Assembly: GCA_021772055.1 (NCBI GenBank) | Contig: JAETNR010000006.1 | Location: 56,720-120,719, forward strand | Length of the DNA stretch: 64,000 bases | DNA from: Blautia sp. | GTDB lineage: Bacteria; Bacillota; Clostridia; Lachnospirales; Lachnospiraceae | Direction of reading: 5' to 3' | Shown here: positions 42,636 to 52,525 of the stretch, in pieces | Layout: every line of letters begins with the position of its first letter | Position numbering within the stretch: the stretch's first letter is position 1 | The notes under the pieces: model-generated | The model's database searches: none | What the model was told of the DNA's origin: nothing | Seen by the model: the letters and a program-made list of their open reading frames with translations, nothing else | Translations under genes and position numbers: made by a program

Positions 42636-43820
42636 ATGGAAAAAATGATTTATCTGGATAATGCTGCAACAACAAGAACAGCGCCTGAGGTGGTAGAGGC
42701 AATGCTGCCTTATTTTTCAGAATTATATGGCAATCCGTCCAGTGTATATGATTTTGCAGGCAGGAGCAAAGAAGCCGTAAGCAATGCCCGGGGACAAATC
42801 GCAGAGGTTCTGGGAGCAAAAAAAGAAGAAATTTATTTTACAGCCGGTGGTTCGGAAGCCGACAACTGGGCTTTAAAGGCTGCCTTTGAAGCATACCGAG
42901 ATAAGGGAAATCACATTATTACAACGAAGATTGAGCATCATGCAATCCTTCATACATGTGAATATCTGGAAAAACAGAGGGGTGCGAGGATTACGTACCT
43001 GGATGTGGATGAGAACGGAATCGTGCGTCTGGAGGATCTGGAAAAAGCCATTACGCCGGAAACCATCCTGATCTCTGTGATGTTTGCAAATAACGAGATC
43101 GGATCCATTCAGCCGATCAGGGAAATCGGAATGATTGCCAGGGAACACGGGATTTTATTCCACACAGATGCAGTGCAGGCATTCTGCCAGGTTCCCATCA
43201 ATGTGGAGGAATGCTGTATTGATATGCTAAGCTCCAGCGGCCATAAGATCAACGGACCCAAGGGGATTGGCTTCTTGTATATCCGAAAAGGCGTCAAGAT
43301 TCGCTCCTTTGTCCACGGCGGAGCGCAGGAGAGAAAACGCCGTGCAGGCACAGAGAATGTACCCGGGATCGTAGGATATGGCGCAGCGGCAAAGCGTGCG
43401 GCAGATTCCATGGAAGAACGTACTGCAAAAGAAAGGGAGTTAAGAGATTATCTGATCAGGAGAATCACTACAGAAATTCCTTTTGTAAAGCTGAACGGGG
43501 ATAAGGAGAAACGGCTTCCAAATAATGTGAATGTGAGCTTCCGCTTTGTGGAGGGAGAGTCATTGCTTCTGATGCTGGACAGCTACGGTATCTGCGGCTC
43601 CAGCGGTTCCGCCTGTACGTCAGGCTCTCTGGATCCGTCCCATGTATTGCTGGCGATCGGCCTGCCCCATGAGATTGCCCATGGTTCCTTAAGGCTGACT
43701 CTGGGAGAAGATACCACGAAGGAAGATCTGGATTATACAGTGGATAAATTAAAAGAAATTGTACAGAATTTAAGAAATATGTCACCATTATATGAAGACT
43801 TTATGAAAAATAAAAAATAA
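42636..43820 (+). CDS. iscS: Cysteine desulfurase (NifS/IscS type)
   Basis: A PLP enzyme that takes sulfur from cysteine for Fe-S clusters and tRNA thiolation. The 394-residue protein has MIYLDNAATTRTAPEVVEAM, HHAILHTCEYLEK, the PLP lysine K204 in SSSGHKINGPKGIGFLY, and catalytic C327 in SSGSACTSGSLDPSHVL, with the flexible catalytic loop of the NifS/IscS class. The scaffold gene iscU and mnmA follow, so it likely serves both Fe-S assembly and 2-thiouridine synthesis. Confidence 0.95.
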   Translation: MEKMIYLDNAATTRTAPEVVEAMLPYFSELYGNPSSVYDFAGRSKEAVSNARGQIAEVLGAKKEEIYFTAGGSEADNWALKAAFEAYRDKGNHIITTKIEHHAILHTCEYLEKQRGARITYLDVDENGIVRLEDLEKAITPETILISVMFANNEIGSIQPIREIGMIAREHGILFHTDAVQAFCQVPINVEECCIDMLSSSGHKINGPKGIGFLYIRKGVKIRSFVHGGAQERKRRAGTENVPGIVGYGAAAKRAADSMEERTAKERELRDYLIRRITTEIPFVKLNGDKEKRLPNNVNVSFRFVEGESLLLMLDSYGICGSSGSACTSGSLDPSHVLLAIGLPHEIAHGSLRLTLGEDTTKEDLDYTVDKLKEIVQNLRNMSPLYEDFMKNKK

Positions 43821-43851
43821 CGGAAAAATACTTTATTTGGAGGAATAAAAG

Positions 43852-44298
43852 ATGTATAGTGAAAAAGTAATGGACCATTTTCAGAATCCCCGCAATGTGG
43901 GAGAAATTAAAAACGCAAGCGGTGTGGGCACGGTAGGAAACGCCAAATGCGGAGATATCATGAGAATATTTTTGGATATTGATGAAGAGACCCATATTAT
44001 CCGGGACTGCAAATTCAAGACCTTCGGCTGCGGGGCAGCAGTAGCTACCAGCAGCATGGCAACAGAGCTTGTAAAAGGAAGGACGATCAAAGAAGCCATG
44101 CAGGTGACCAATAAGGCAGTAATGGAAGCCCTTGACGGGCTTCCGCCTGTAAAAGTGCACTGCTCTCTTCTTGCAGAGGAAGCGATTCATGCTGCCCTTT
44201 GGGATTACGCAGAAAAGCACGGCATTGTGATCGAAGGCCTGGAGAAACCAAAATCAGATATCCATGAGGGAGAAGAGGAAGAAGAGGAAGAGTATTGA
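43852..44298 (+). CDS. iscU: Fe-S cluster scaffold protein IscU/NifU
   Basis: It assembles Fe-S clusters with sulfur from IscS. The 148-residue protein starts MYSEKVMDHFQNPRNVGEI and has the three cluster cysteines in VGNAKCGDIMRIFLD, FKTFGCGAAVATSSMA and VKVHCSLLAEEAIHAAL. The C-terminus is odd: a run of nine glutamates broken once by glycine-free sequence (HEGEEEEEEEY), not part of the core fold. Its stop overlaps the mnmA start (TGATG), so the two are coupled. Confidence 0.94.
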   Translation: MYSEKVMDHFQNPRNVGEIKNASGVGTVGNAKCGDIMRIFLDIDEETHIIRDCKFKTFGCGAAVATSSMATELVKGRTIKEAMQVTNKAVMEALDGLPPVKVHCSLLAEEAIHAALWDYAEKHGIVIEGLEKPKSDIHEGEEEEEEEY

Positions 44299-45380
44299 TG
44301 GAAAAAGAAAAAATAGTCGTTGGACTTTCCGGAGGAGTGGACTCTTCTGTGGCAGCATATCTTCTGAAGGAACAGGGATATGAGGTGATCGGAGTGACCA
44401 TGGTGAATTTCCGGGACGAGCATCTGCCCGGGAACGGTCCGTCTGCAGGGGAAAAAATTGCCGGGGATGCTGCAAAGGTTGCAGAATTTTTGGGAATTCG
44501 CCATCATGTGGCAGATGTTTGTGCAGAATTTAAAGAAAATGTCATCGATTATTTTATAAAAGAGTATCTTTCTGGCAGAACTCCGAATCCTTGTGTGGTT
44601 TGTAATCGTTATATTAAATGGAAGGCAATTATGGAGCAGGGCGAAAAGCTTGGGGCAAAACTTCTGGCAACAGGACATTATGCCCGCATTGAGACTTTGG
44701 AGAATGGCAGATTTGCTTTAAAATGCTCTGTAAGCGCAGCCAAAGACCAGACGTATGCACTTTACGATCTGACACAGGAGCAGTTATCCAGAACCAGGAT
44801 GCCTCTTGGCGCATATACGAAGGAAGAGATACGTGCCATGGCAGAAAAGATCGGACTTCCGGTGGCAAAGAAGCCGGACAGTATGGAAATCTGTTTTATT
44901 CCGGATAAAGATTATGCCAGATTCATTGAAGAGCATACGGATGCAGTCATTTCAAAAGGAAACTATGTAAATGCATCCGGAGATATTCTGGGCAGACATC
45001 AGGGAATCACCCATTACACCATCGGTCAGCGAAAAGGGCTGAATCTTGCAATGGGACATCCTGTGTTTGTGACGGAAATTCGGCCAGAGACCAATGAAGT
45101 CGTAATAGGCGAAAATGAGGATATTCTGATACCGGCGCTGCGGGCAGGAAGGTTGAATGCCATGTCTGTACCGGAGTTTACCAGCGGTATGGAAGTCATT
45201 GCCAAAATACGTTATAACCATAAGGGTGCCCCCGCTGTTCTGGAAAAAACGGGAGAGGATGAGCTTTTGGTGAGATTTCAGGAACCACAGAGAGCCATTA
45301 CTCCGGGACAGGCTGTGGTATTTTACCAGGATGGTTATGTGGCTGGCGGCGGAATTATTGACGGACCGGTAAGAGACTAA
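44298..45380 (+). CDS. mnmA: tRNA-specific 2-thiouridylase MnmA
   Basis: It thiolates U34 of Lys, Glu and Gln tRNAs using sulfur relayed from cysteine desulfurase. The 360-residue protein has the PP-loop VVGLSGGVDSSVAAYLL at the start, the first catalytic cysteine in GRTPNPCVVCNRYIKW (the conserved NPCVxCN), AKDQTYALYDL, and the second catalytic cysteine in KPDSMEICFIPD. The ATG overlaps the iscU stop; a TTG one codon upstream is less likely. Clostridia often carry it directly behind iscS-iscU. Confidence 0.96.
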   Translation: MEKEKIVVGLSGGVDSSVAAYLLKEQGYEVIGVTMVNFRDEHLPGNGPSAGEKIAGDAAKVAEFLGIRHHVADVCAEFKENVIDYFIKEYLSGRTPNPCVVCNRYIKWKAIMEQGEKLGAKLLATGHYARIETLENGRFALKCSVSAAKDQTYALYDLTQEQLSRTRMPLGAYTKEEIRAMAEKIGLPVAKKPDSMEICFIPDKDYARFIEEHTDAVISKGNYVNASGDILGRHQGITHYTIGQRKGLNLAMGHPVFVTEIRPETNEVVIGENEDILIPALRAGRLNAMSVPEFTSGMEVIAKIRYNHKGAPAVLEKTGEDELLVRFQEPQRAITPGQAVVFYQDGYVAGGGIIDGPVRD

Positions 45381-45397
45381 AAATGTGTGGTGGAAAG

Positions 45398-47797
45398 ATG
45401 ACAGGACTTACAAACGAACAGGTAACAAAGAGAATTGAAGAAGGGCAGGTCAATGCCAACGAGAACCCCAATACCAGGACCTACAAGGAAATCCTCAGGG
45501 AGAATACACTGACGTTCTTTAACTTTTTGAACGTGGTGCTTTTTGTGATCATGATTCTTGTGGGATCTTATAAGAATTCCTTGTTTGTGGTGATTATTAT
45601 CATCAACACAGTAATCGGAATCCTGCAGGAAATCAGGGCGAAGAAGACGATTGACAAGTTGGCGATCCTTGCAGAAAGCAAGATTACGGTTTTGCGGGAC
45701 AATGAGCTTAAGAGCATCTCCACAGAGGAACTGGTGCTGGATGATTATGTCATGCTGAAGACAGGGGATCAGATACCTGCAGACGCCAGAGTTCTGGAGG
45801 GACAGATTGAAGTGAACGAATCCCTTCTGACAGGTGAGTCAGATAATCTGGCAAAGGCGGCGGGGGATGAACTTTTTTCCGGAAGCTTTGTAACTTCCGG
45901 GGAAGCATGCTGCCAGGTGATTCATGTGGGCAAGGATAATTATGCATCGCAGATTACCAGTGAAGCGAAAGAATTTAAGCGCCATAATTCGGAACTGCGC
46001 AATTCTCTGAATGCCATTTTAAAAGTGATCAGTATTATTATCGTTCCTATGGGACTGCTGCTGTTTTATAAGCAGTTTTATCTTGTGGGCGATAGCATGA
46101 AAGATTCGGTAGTAAGTACTGTTGCCGCTGTTCTTGGAATGATTCCGGAGGGCCTGGTGCTGCTGACCAGTGTGGCTCTGACACTGGGATCTCTGGTTCT
46201 TGCCCAGAAAAAGACGTTGGTACAGGAATTATATTGTATTGAAACTCTTGCAAGGGTGGATACGCTTTGCCTGGACAAAACAGGAACTATCACAGAAGGC
46301 AGCATGTGTGTGGAGCAGGTGGTGCCTTATGCAGAAGAGACAGAAGAGAATCAGGGGGAGGTGCAGGAGGAGATTTCCCTTTCCGAAATAGAACGGGTGA
46401 TGGGAAACCTGATGGCAGTTTTAAAAGACCATAATGCCACAGCAGATGCCCTGCATAAGCGCTTTACCATTAAAAGAGACATGAAGCCGAAATGTACGAT
46501 TCCCTTTTCTTCAGACAGAAAATACAGCGGTGCTTCCTTTGAGGGGCGGGGGACTTATCTGATGGGTGCTGTACAGTTCCTGTTTCCGGAGGAAAGCGGG
46601 AAACTGAAAGAAGAATGCGGAAACTATGCAGGCCAGGGCTTGCGAGTTCTGGTTCTTGCCTATAGCCGGGAAGAAGCAGAAGGACCGGGGCTTCCCGGGG
46701 ACTTAAAGCCCATAGCACTTCTTCTTCTCACGGATGTGATCCGTGAGGAAGCGCCGGATACCCTGAAATTTTTTGACAGTCAGGGAGTGGATCTGAAGGT
46801 TATTTCCGGTGATGATCCGGTGACTGTTTCTGCCATCGCAAAAAAGGCGGGGCTGAAGAATGCAGACCGCTATGTGGATGCCACGACGCTTTACTGTCGG
46901 GAGGATATTGAAAAGGCTGTGGCAGAGTGCAGTGTTTTCGGCCGTGTGACCCCTCAGCAGAAGAAAGAGATGGTGCAGGCATTAAAGGCACAGGGACATA
47001 CCGTTGCCATGACAGGAGACGGTGTAAATGACGTTCTGGCACTGAAAGAGGCAGACTGCAGTGTGGCTATGGCCCAGGGAAGCGACGCAGCGAAAAATAT
47101 TGCAAATGTGGTGCTTCTGGACTCTAACTTTGCGTCCATGCCCCATATTGTGAATCAGGGACGACGGGTTGTGAATAATATCCGTACGGCAGCATCCATG
47201 TTTCTGATCAAAACCATCTTCTCCGTCTGCTTGTCCCTGCTGACGATCTTTTTCGGAGAGGCTTACCCCTTTGAGCCTATACAGATGTCCCTGATCAGTG
47301 CCTGTGCAGTAGGTATCCCAACCTTCCTTCTTGCTCAGGAAAACAACTATGATAAGATCGACCATACATTTTTGCGGCATGTATTTATGAATGCGTTCCC
47401 TGCGGCAATCACTATTACAGCCTGTGTGTTTACGATTATGCAGGTCTGCCAGAGCGCTTACGCATCAAGTGATATGCTGAATACGGCATGTGTGCTGGTA
47501 ACAGGATGGAACTATATGGCTGCTTTAAAGACCGTTTATGCCCCCCTGAATCGTTACCGCAAGGTAATTATATATGGGATGCAGGTTTCGTTCTTTATTG
47601 CATCTGTGGTATTCCAGAAGCTTCTGGCGCTTGGCTCCCTGGAATATGGAATGATCGTTCTGGTATTCATTCTGATGACATTTTCACCGATTATCATTGA
47701 TGTGATCACCGAATGGATTCGAAGAATGTATGACCGTTCCCTTGACAAAGAAAATCCGGGGAAATTCTTTGCATTTTTAAATAAGCTGCAGCAATAA
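45398..47797 (+). CDS. P-type cation ATPase (CtpE/MgtA-like, calcium-type)
   Basis: A 799-residue P-type ATPase (804 if ATG 45383 is used). An actuator domain (NESLLTGESDNLAK), the ion-site helix GMIPEGLVLLTSVALTLGSL, the phosphorylation motif CLDKTGTITEG, and the hinge TVAMTGDGVNDVLALKEADC are visible, with about ten membrane helices. The PEGL in helix 4, instead of SERCA's PEGLP-type context or CPC, is shared with mycobacterial CtpE and pneumococcal calcium pumps, so calcium or a related divalent cation is likely. It follows mnmA closely and ends at a strong terminator. Confidence 0.85.
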   Translation: MTGLTNEQVTKRIEEGQVNANENPNTRTYKEILRENTLTFFNFLNVVLFVIMILVGSYKNSLFVVIIIINTVIGILQEIRAKKTIDKLAILAESKITVLRDNELKSISTEELVLDDYVMLKTGDQIPADARVLEGQIEVNESLLTGESDNLAKAAGDELFSGSFVTSGEACCQVIHVGKDNYASQITSEAKEFKRHNSELRNSLNAILKVISIIIVPMGLLLFYKQFYLVGDSMKDSVVSTVAAVLGMIPEGLVLLTSVALTLGSLVLAQKKTLVQELYCIETLARVDTLCLDKTGTITEGSMCVEQVVPYAEETEENQGEVQEEISLSEIERVMGNLMAVLKDHNATADALHKRFTIKRDMKPKCTIPFSSDRKYSGASFEGRGTYLMGAVQFLFPEESGKLKEECGNYAGQGLRVLVLAYSREEAEGPGLPGDLKPIALLLLTDVIREEAPDTLKFFDSQGVDLKVISGDDPVTVSAIAKKAGLKNADRYVDATTLYCREDIEKAVAECSVFGRVTPQQKKEMVQALKAQGHTVAMTGDGVNDVLALKEADCSVAMAQGSDAAKNIANVVLLDSNFASMPHIVNQGRRVVNNIRTAASMFLIKTIFSVCLSLLTIFFGEAYPFEPIQMSLISACAVGIPTFLLAQENNYDKIDHTFLRHVFMNAFPAAITITACVFTIMQVCQSAYASSDMLNTACVLVTGWNYMAALKTVYAPLNRYRKVIIYGMQVSFFIASVVFQKLLALGSLEYGMIVLVFILMTFSPIIIDVITEWIRRMYDRSLDKENPGKFFAFLNKLQQ

Positions 47798-47832
47798 AGT
47801 CTTGTTTTATAAAAAACGCATAAAAATTTATA

Positions 47833-47872
47833 AAAAACTGGTGCCGGAATCTGTTTCCGACACCAGTTTTTT
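47833..47872. terminator. Two-way terminator between the ATPase and GH13 genes
   Basis: AAAAACTGGTGCCGGAA pairs with TTCCGACACCAGTTTTT. It serves the converging genes on both strands. Confidence 0.9.
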
Positions 47873-47881
47873 ATATGGATT

Positions 47882-50161
47882 TTATTTTTTTCTGCAAAGC
47901 CAGTAACAGCCGAATGCTGGAATCTGTACGCCTCTGGCTTCCATTTCACGGCCGGAGATCAGATCCAGGTACATGCCGTCTTCCTCATTGATCCAGGCAA
48001 CTTTATCGTATTCGCTGAAGTTGTAGATTCCAATGAATTTTTCTTCCTCATTTTCCCGAATCAGAGCCAGGATGGAAGAATCCCAGGTATCAATGGTGCG
48101 AAGGCTGACATTTGCGTTAAATACGCTATGGGAGGTACGGATGCGCTCCAGCTTGTTCAGCATAGGAAAGAGACGCCCCTGTACAGTGTGTGGCAGCCTG
48201 CGGTTGTCGGCAAGTTCCCAGTTAAAGTCTCCTCTGTGAAGGTAACGGGAATCCGCTGCTTTGTCAGGATCATTCTTGTAGGAGTAGTCATTGAGCTGGC
48301 CGATCTCGTCACCGCTGTAGATTACCGGAATGCCGGACTGGGAAAGCATAAATGCATGGAGGGTGATGTCATAGCGGATACCAAGTGCAATGCCTTCTTC
48401 ATTTCCTTCAAAGCCTGCACGCTCAATGCCGCAAAGAGATGCAGTGGTTCCGCAAAGTCTTGCATCTCCCAAACGGGGATCGTCATTGTAAAGTTCGCCT
48501 CTTCCAAAAGAATTAGGGTATTTGCCTGTAAAGAAATCGTTCAGGTATTTCTTATGTGGTACTTCTGAAATGGCGAAATTTTTAAGGAAGTCGTAATCCA
48601 GTCCCCAGCCGATATCGTCATGACAGCGCAGATAGTTCTGGAAAGTATAGTCTCTTGGAAGAGAGGCGATAATATCCATCTGGCGGCGGAGAAGGGATAC
48701 ATCCCTTGTGGCAACCGTATGCCAGGTACTTGCCATAGTGGTTACGTTATAGAGAAGATGGCATTCCGGTTTCTCCACAGTACCGAAATAGGGAACCACT
48801 TTTTCCGGTTCCATAACCACCTCTCCAAGGAGCAGGACGCCCGGGCAGACGATCTCACAGATCATACGCATCATACGAACCATGGTATGTACCTGCGGAA
48901 GGTTTCGGCAGTTGGTCCCAAGCTGTTTCCAGATATAGGGAACAGCGTCCAGGCGTACAATGTCCACACCCTGGTTGGCGAGGAAAAGCATATTGAAGAT
49001 CATTTCATTCAATACAATGGGATTGCGGTAATTCAGATCCCACTGATAGGGATAAAATGTAGTCATAACATGCTTGCCAAGCGTGGGAAGCCATGTGAAA
49101 TTGCCTGGTGCTGTGGTAGGAAACACCTGCGGGCAGGTCTTTTCGTACATGGCAGGAACATCATAGTTATCAAAGAAGAAATAGCGGTCCTGATATTCCT
49201 TTTCACCGGCAAGGGCACGTCTTGCCCATTCGTGATCCTCAGAGGTATGGTTCATGACAAAATCCAGACATACGCTGATACCACGCTGATGGCATTTGCC
49301 TGTAAGCTCTGCAAAATCCTCCATGGTGCCAAGTTCTTTCTGGACAGTACGGAAGTCTGCAACCGCGTAGCCTCCGTCGCTTCTTCCCTTAGGGGAGGAG
49401 AGGAGGGGCATCAGATGAAGGTAATTTACATTGCATTCCTGGATGTAATCCAGTTTTTCTTCCACACCTTTTAATGTTTGGGCAAAGGAGCTGACGTACA
49501 TCATCATGCCGATGAGGTCATTTCGCTTATACCAGTTGGAATCCTTTTCTCTGGAAAGGTCAGATGCTTTCAGGGCTGCATTTCGGTCAGAGTAAAATTT
49601 TCTCATTTCTGCAACCAGGTCATTGAGGTGCATCATGACATAGGGATTGTCCTGATACAACTCACAGTAGAGCCATTTCAGCTCGTCGTAGTGGCGGGCG
49701 AGACGGTCGTTGAAGATTTTTTCTTCCTCTTCCGGGGTGGGGGACTGAGGCTTGGGAGCTTCTTTCATTTCTACGCTGACAGGTTCCGCTTTTTTAGTTT
49801 CTACCTTAACGGGCTCCACCTTTTTGGTTTCTACCTTAACGGGCTCCACCTTTTTGGTTTCTACCTTAACGGGCTCCACCTTTTTGGTTTCTACCTTAAC
49901 AGGCTCCACTTTCTTAGTTTCTACCTTAACAGGCTCCACTTTCTTAGTTTCTACTTTAACAGGCTCCACTTTTTTAGTTTCTACTTTAATGGTTTCCACT
50001 TTTTTAGTTTCTACCTTAACGGGCTCCACCTTTTTGGTTTCTACTTTAATAGGCTCTGATTTTTTGGTTTCCACTTTCGCAGCCTCTTTTTTTACTGTCT
50101 CCACCTTCGGCGCGGTCGCCTTAAGTGCTGCTTTTTTCTTCTGGAGTCTTTTGTTTGCCAT
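47882..50161 (-). CDS. Amylosucrase-like GH13 enzyme with lysine-rich N-terminal repeats
   Basis: A 759-residue cytoplasmic protein. Residues 1-150 are a disordered tail with ten units of a KVETKKVEPV-type 10-mer. The rest is a GH13 barrel closest to amylosucrase, which makes alpha-1,4-glucan from sucrose or transfers glucose: NYLHLMPLLSSPKGRSDGGY, CLDFVMNHTSEDHEWA, VDIVRLDAVPYIWKQLGTNC with nucleophile Asp405, LLGEVV with acid/base Glu447, and RCHDDIGWGLD with the third carboxylate. VPYIWKQLGTNCRNLPQVH is particularly amylosucrase-like. A sucrose phosphorylase or other glucan-active role cannot be excluded. No signal peptide; it stands next to glycolytic genes. Confidence 0.85.
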   Translation of the reverse strand: MANKRLQKKKAALKATAPKVETVKKEAAKVETKKSEPIKVETKKVEPVKVETKKVETIKVETKKVEPVKVETKKVEPVKVETKKVEPVKVETKKVEPVKVETKKVEPVKVETKKVEPVKVETKKAEPVSVEMKEAPKPQSPTPEEEEKIFNDRLARHYDELKWLYCELYQDNPYVMMHLNDLVAEMRKFYSDRNAALKASDLSREKDSNWYKRNDLIGMMMYVSSFAQTLKGVEEKLDYIQECNVNYLHLMPLLSSPKGRSDGGYAVADFRTVQKELGTMEDFAELTGKCHQRGISVCLDFVMNHTSEDHEWARRALAGEKEYQDRYFFFDNYDVPAMYEKTCPQVFPTTAPGNFTWLPTLGKHVMTTFYPYQWDLNYRNPIVLNEMIFNMLFLANQGVDIVRLDAVPYIWKQLGTNCRNLPQVHTMVRMMRMICEIVCPGVLLLGEVVMEPEKVVPYFGTVEKPECHLLYNVTTMASTWHTVATRDVSLLRRQMDIIASLPRDYTFQNYLRCHDDIGWGLDYDFLKNFAISEVPHKKYLNDFFTGKYPNSFGRGELYNDDPRLGDARLCGTTASLCGIERAGFEGNEEGIALGIRYDITLHAFMLSQSGIPVIYSGDEIGQLNDYSYKNDPDKAADSRYLHRGDFNWELADNRRLPHTVQGRLFPMLNKLERIRTSHSVFNANVSLRTIDTWDSSILALIRENEEEKFIGIYNFSEYDKVAWINEEDGMYLDLISGREMEARGVQIPAFGCYWLCRKK
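49771..50070 (-). repeat. Ten tandem 30-bp units coding the N-terminal repeats
   Basis: Ten in-frame units of 30 bp, most identical or differing at a few third positions; the middle units differ only by C/T or G/A changes. The lack of drift suggests recent expansion by slippage or recombination. Confidence 0.92.
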
Positions 50162-50358
50162 AATTTCCTCCTTTTTGTTTTTTATCGAACGATTGCGTCA
50201 GAAAATACAATATGAAATGGATTTCATATTTCTGTTCATTATCTTACAAGTGCGCATAAAAAATGTCAAGTATCATAATGCCGTAAAAAAATAAAATCTT
50301 TAGGTAATTTGCACTATTCATACAGAGGCAGAAAGCTTTCAGTGGCACAAAAACCATC

Positions 50359-51177
50359 CTACAGTTTGATAAATTCCGGCTTCCGGTCATGGAACACCGT
50401 GTAATAGGAAAATCCGCATTCCGTGAGAACTCTTGCCGCTTTACCAAAGGCATAGGCTATTTTATCAGGAGCGTGTGCATCAGCCCCAATGGTTATAATT
50501 TCGCCGCCTAGCTGCCTGTAGCGCAAAATAACATCTGTGCAGGGATTCGGTTCCCCGAGCCCGTAATGGTAACCTCCCGTATTCAGCTCGATTCCCACAC
50601 CTTTGGAAATAAGCGTGCGCAGAATTTCATCCAGAATCTCTCTATACTGCTTATAAGAATACGAAAGATTTTTATTCGGACCATAGCGGACAATATAATC
50701 AATGTGCCCATAGACATCCATTTCCGAAAAAGCATGGAGGTTTTCCAGAATTGACTGAAAATATTCTTCATATGCACAGGATTCTTCGCGCTCCTTAAAA
50801 TATTCCGGATAGTAAGGATCATATCCATGAACCACATGAGAAGAGCCGATCACAAAATCAAAGGGAGTTTCCTTCAGAAGCCTTTCAAAATACCCGCGAA
50901 GATGCGGCTGAAGTCCCAGTTCAATGCCAAACCGTATCTGGATCTTATCACCAAATTTTCCCTTTAAAAAGAACAGCTTTTGCCTGTATGCCGGAATATC
51001 CAGAGAAAATGTAATGGAATCCGGTGTATCCGGATAATCCGGATCCAGATGTTCTGTAAAGCAGATGCCCGAAAGCCCCTGCCTGACCGCACCCTGTATC
51101 ATATCCTCCATAGGAGTCTGGGAATCAGCAGAAAAAGAAGAATGTATGTGGCAATCCCATAAAATCTGTTTATTCAT
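50359..51177 (-). CDS. PHP-domain histidinol-phosphatase (HisJ/HisK type)
   Basis: A 272-residue metal-dependent phosphatase. The first PHP metal motif is WDCHIHSSFSADS, followed by GLSGICFTEHLD, RFGIELGLQPHL, FVIGSSHVVHGYDP, VYGHIDYIVR and the closing IGADAHAPDKI, all expected for the HisJ subfamily, which makes histidinol from its phosphate in histidine synthesis. No other histidine gene is near. The call to family is firm; the substrate is by family membership. Confidence 0.87.
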   Translation of the reverse strand: MNKQILWDCHIHSSFSADSQTPMEDMIQGAVRQGLSGICFTEHLDPDYPDTPDSITFSLDIPAYRQKLFFLKGKFGDKIQIRFGIELGLQPHLRGYFERLLKETPFDFVIGSSHVVHGYDPYYPEYFKEREESCAYEEYFQSILENLHAFSEMDVYGHIDYIVRYGPNKNLSYSYKQYREILDEILRTLISKGVGIELNTGGYHYGLGEPNPCTDVILRYRQLGGEIITIGADAHAPDKIAYAFGKAARVLTECGFSYYTVFHDRKPEFIKL

Positions 51178-51303
51178 AGAAAGGAGTCCCCCTTTTTTTT
51201 ATTATCCTTCTGCAGGAAATGCAGAAATTAGTATCGTTTAGGAACATATCTGGGATATTATACCATATTTTTCTTTTTTACATGGATTTTTTATAAAATA
51301 CTC

Positions 51304-51332
51304 TTGAATTTTTGTATGAAATTCGGTACAAT
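51304..51332 (+). promoter_or_regulatory. Promoter for gap
   Basis: TTGAAT (51304-51309), 17-bp spacer, TACAAT (51327-51332), about 80 bp before the start. Confidence 0.65.
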
Positions 51333-51411
51333 AACCCATAGGTTGATGTTTCTTTAACAAACACGAAGAGATGTCATATATTAACCACTTAATTTATAGG
51401 AGGAATTTATC

Positions 51412-52431
51412 ATGGCAGTAAAAGTTGCAATCAATGGATTCGGCCGTATCGGTCGTCTTGCATTCCGTCAGATGTTTGGAGCAGAAGGATTTGAGATCGT
51501 AGCAATCAACGATTTAACTTCTCCGAAAATGCTGGCACACTTATTAAAATATGATTCCACTCAGGGAAGATATGCTCTGTGTGACAAAGTTGAAGCTGGC
51601 GAAGATTCCATCACTGTAGACGGAAAAGAAATCAAGATTTATGCAAAAGCAAACGCTGCAGAACTTCCATGGGGAGAAATCGGCGTAGATGTAGTTCTGG
51701 AATGTACTGGATTCTACACCTCCAAAGATAAAGCTCAGGCTCATATCGATGCTGGCGCTAAACATGTTATCATTTCCGCTCCGGCCGGAAACGATCTTCC
51801 AACTATCGTTTACAATGTAAACCATGCTGGTCTTACAAAAGAAGACAAGATCATCTCCGCAGCTTCCTGTACAACAAACTGCTTAGCACCAATGGCAAAA
51901 GCATTAAATGACTGCGCACCGATCAAATCCGGTATCATGTGCACAATCCATGCATACACAGGCGATCAGATGACTCTTGACGGACCGCAGAGAAAAGGCG
52001 ATCTGAGAAGATCCCGTGCAGCAGCAGTAAATATCGTTCCGAACAGCACAGGTGCTGCAAAAGCTATCGGTCTTGTTATCCCGGAACTGAACGGCAAGCT
52101 CATCGGCGCTGCTCAGCGTGTTCCGACCCCAACAGGTTCTACAACGATCTTAACGGCAGTTGTTGAAGGAACTGTAACAAAAGAACAGATCAATGCAGCT
52201 ATGAAAGCAGCATCCAATGAGTCCTTCGGATACAACGAAGACGAAATCGTATCCAGCGATATCGTAGGAATGAAATTCGGTTCCCTGTTCGATGCTACCC
52301 AGACAATGGTTCTTCCTCTGGACAATGGCACAACACAGGTACAGGTAGTTTCCTGGTATGACAATGAAAACTCCTACACAAGCCAGATGGTTCGTACTAT
52401 CAAACACTTCGGAAGCCTGCTTAACGCATAA
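51412..52431 (+). CDS. gap: Glyceraldehyde-3-phosphate dehydrogenase, type I
   Basis: A glycolytic NAD-dependent enzyme. The 339-residue protein has the Rossmann start [18 protein letters not shown] and the active-site [16 protein letters not shown] with catalytic Cys153, followed by the S-loop [17 protein letters not shown] and closing [19 protein letters not shown]. The start follows AGGAGG. Codon use is strongly biased, as for a highly expressed gene. A terminator separates it from pgk, which lets gap be made in excess. Confidence 0.98.
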   Translation: MAVKVAINGFGRIGRLAFRQMFGAEGFEIVAINDLTSPKMLAHLLKYDSTQGRYALCDKVEAGEDSITVDGKEIKIYAKANAAELPWGEIGVDVVLECTGFYTSKDKAQAHIDAGAKHVIISAPAGNDLPTIVYNVNHAGLTKEDKIISAASCTTNCLAPMAKALNDCAPIKSGIMCTIHAYTGDQMTLDGPQRKGDLRRSRAAAVNIVPNSTGAAKAIGLVIPELNGKLIGAAQRVPTPTGSTTILTAVVEGTVTKEQINAAMKAASNESFGYNEDEIVSSDIVGMKFGSLFDATQTMVLPLDNGTTQVQVVSWYDNENSYTSQMVRTIKHFGSLLNA

Positions 52432-52464
52432 TCCAAGCCCGATAGAAGTATAGACTCACCAGGG

Positions 52465-52497
52465 GGTCCGGTCTGATAAGGACCGGATCCTTTTTTA
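52465..52497 (+). terminator. Terminator between gap and pgk
   Basis: GGTCCGGTC (52465-52473) pairs with GACCGGATCC (52481-52490), one bulge, and six T follow. Confidence 0.82.
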
Positions 52498-52525
52498 GTA
52501 TATTATTCAAGGAGGCATAAATAAC

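Noticed and set aside
49478..50294. Long + strand frames across the GH13 N-terminal repeats (TLTGSTFLVS and LHLFGFYLNG repeats)
   Set aside because: They are shadows of the 30-bp repeat of the real - strand gene; the period is a multiple of three, so no stops arise. The GH13 frame has catalytic motifs, these have none.
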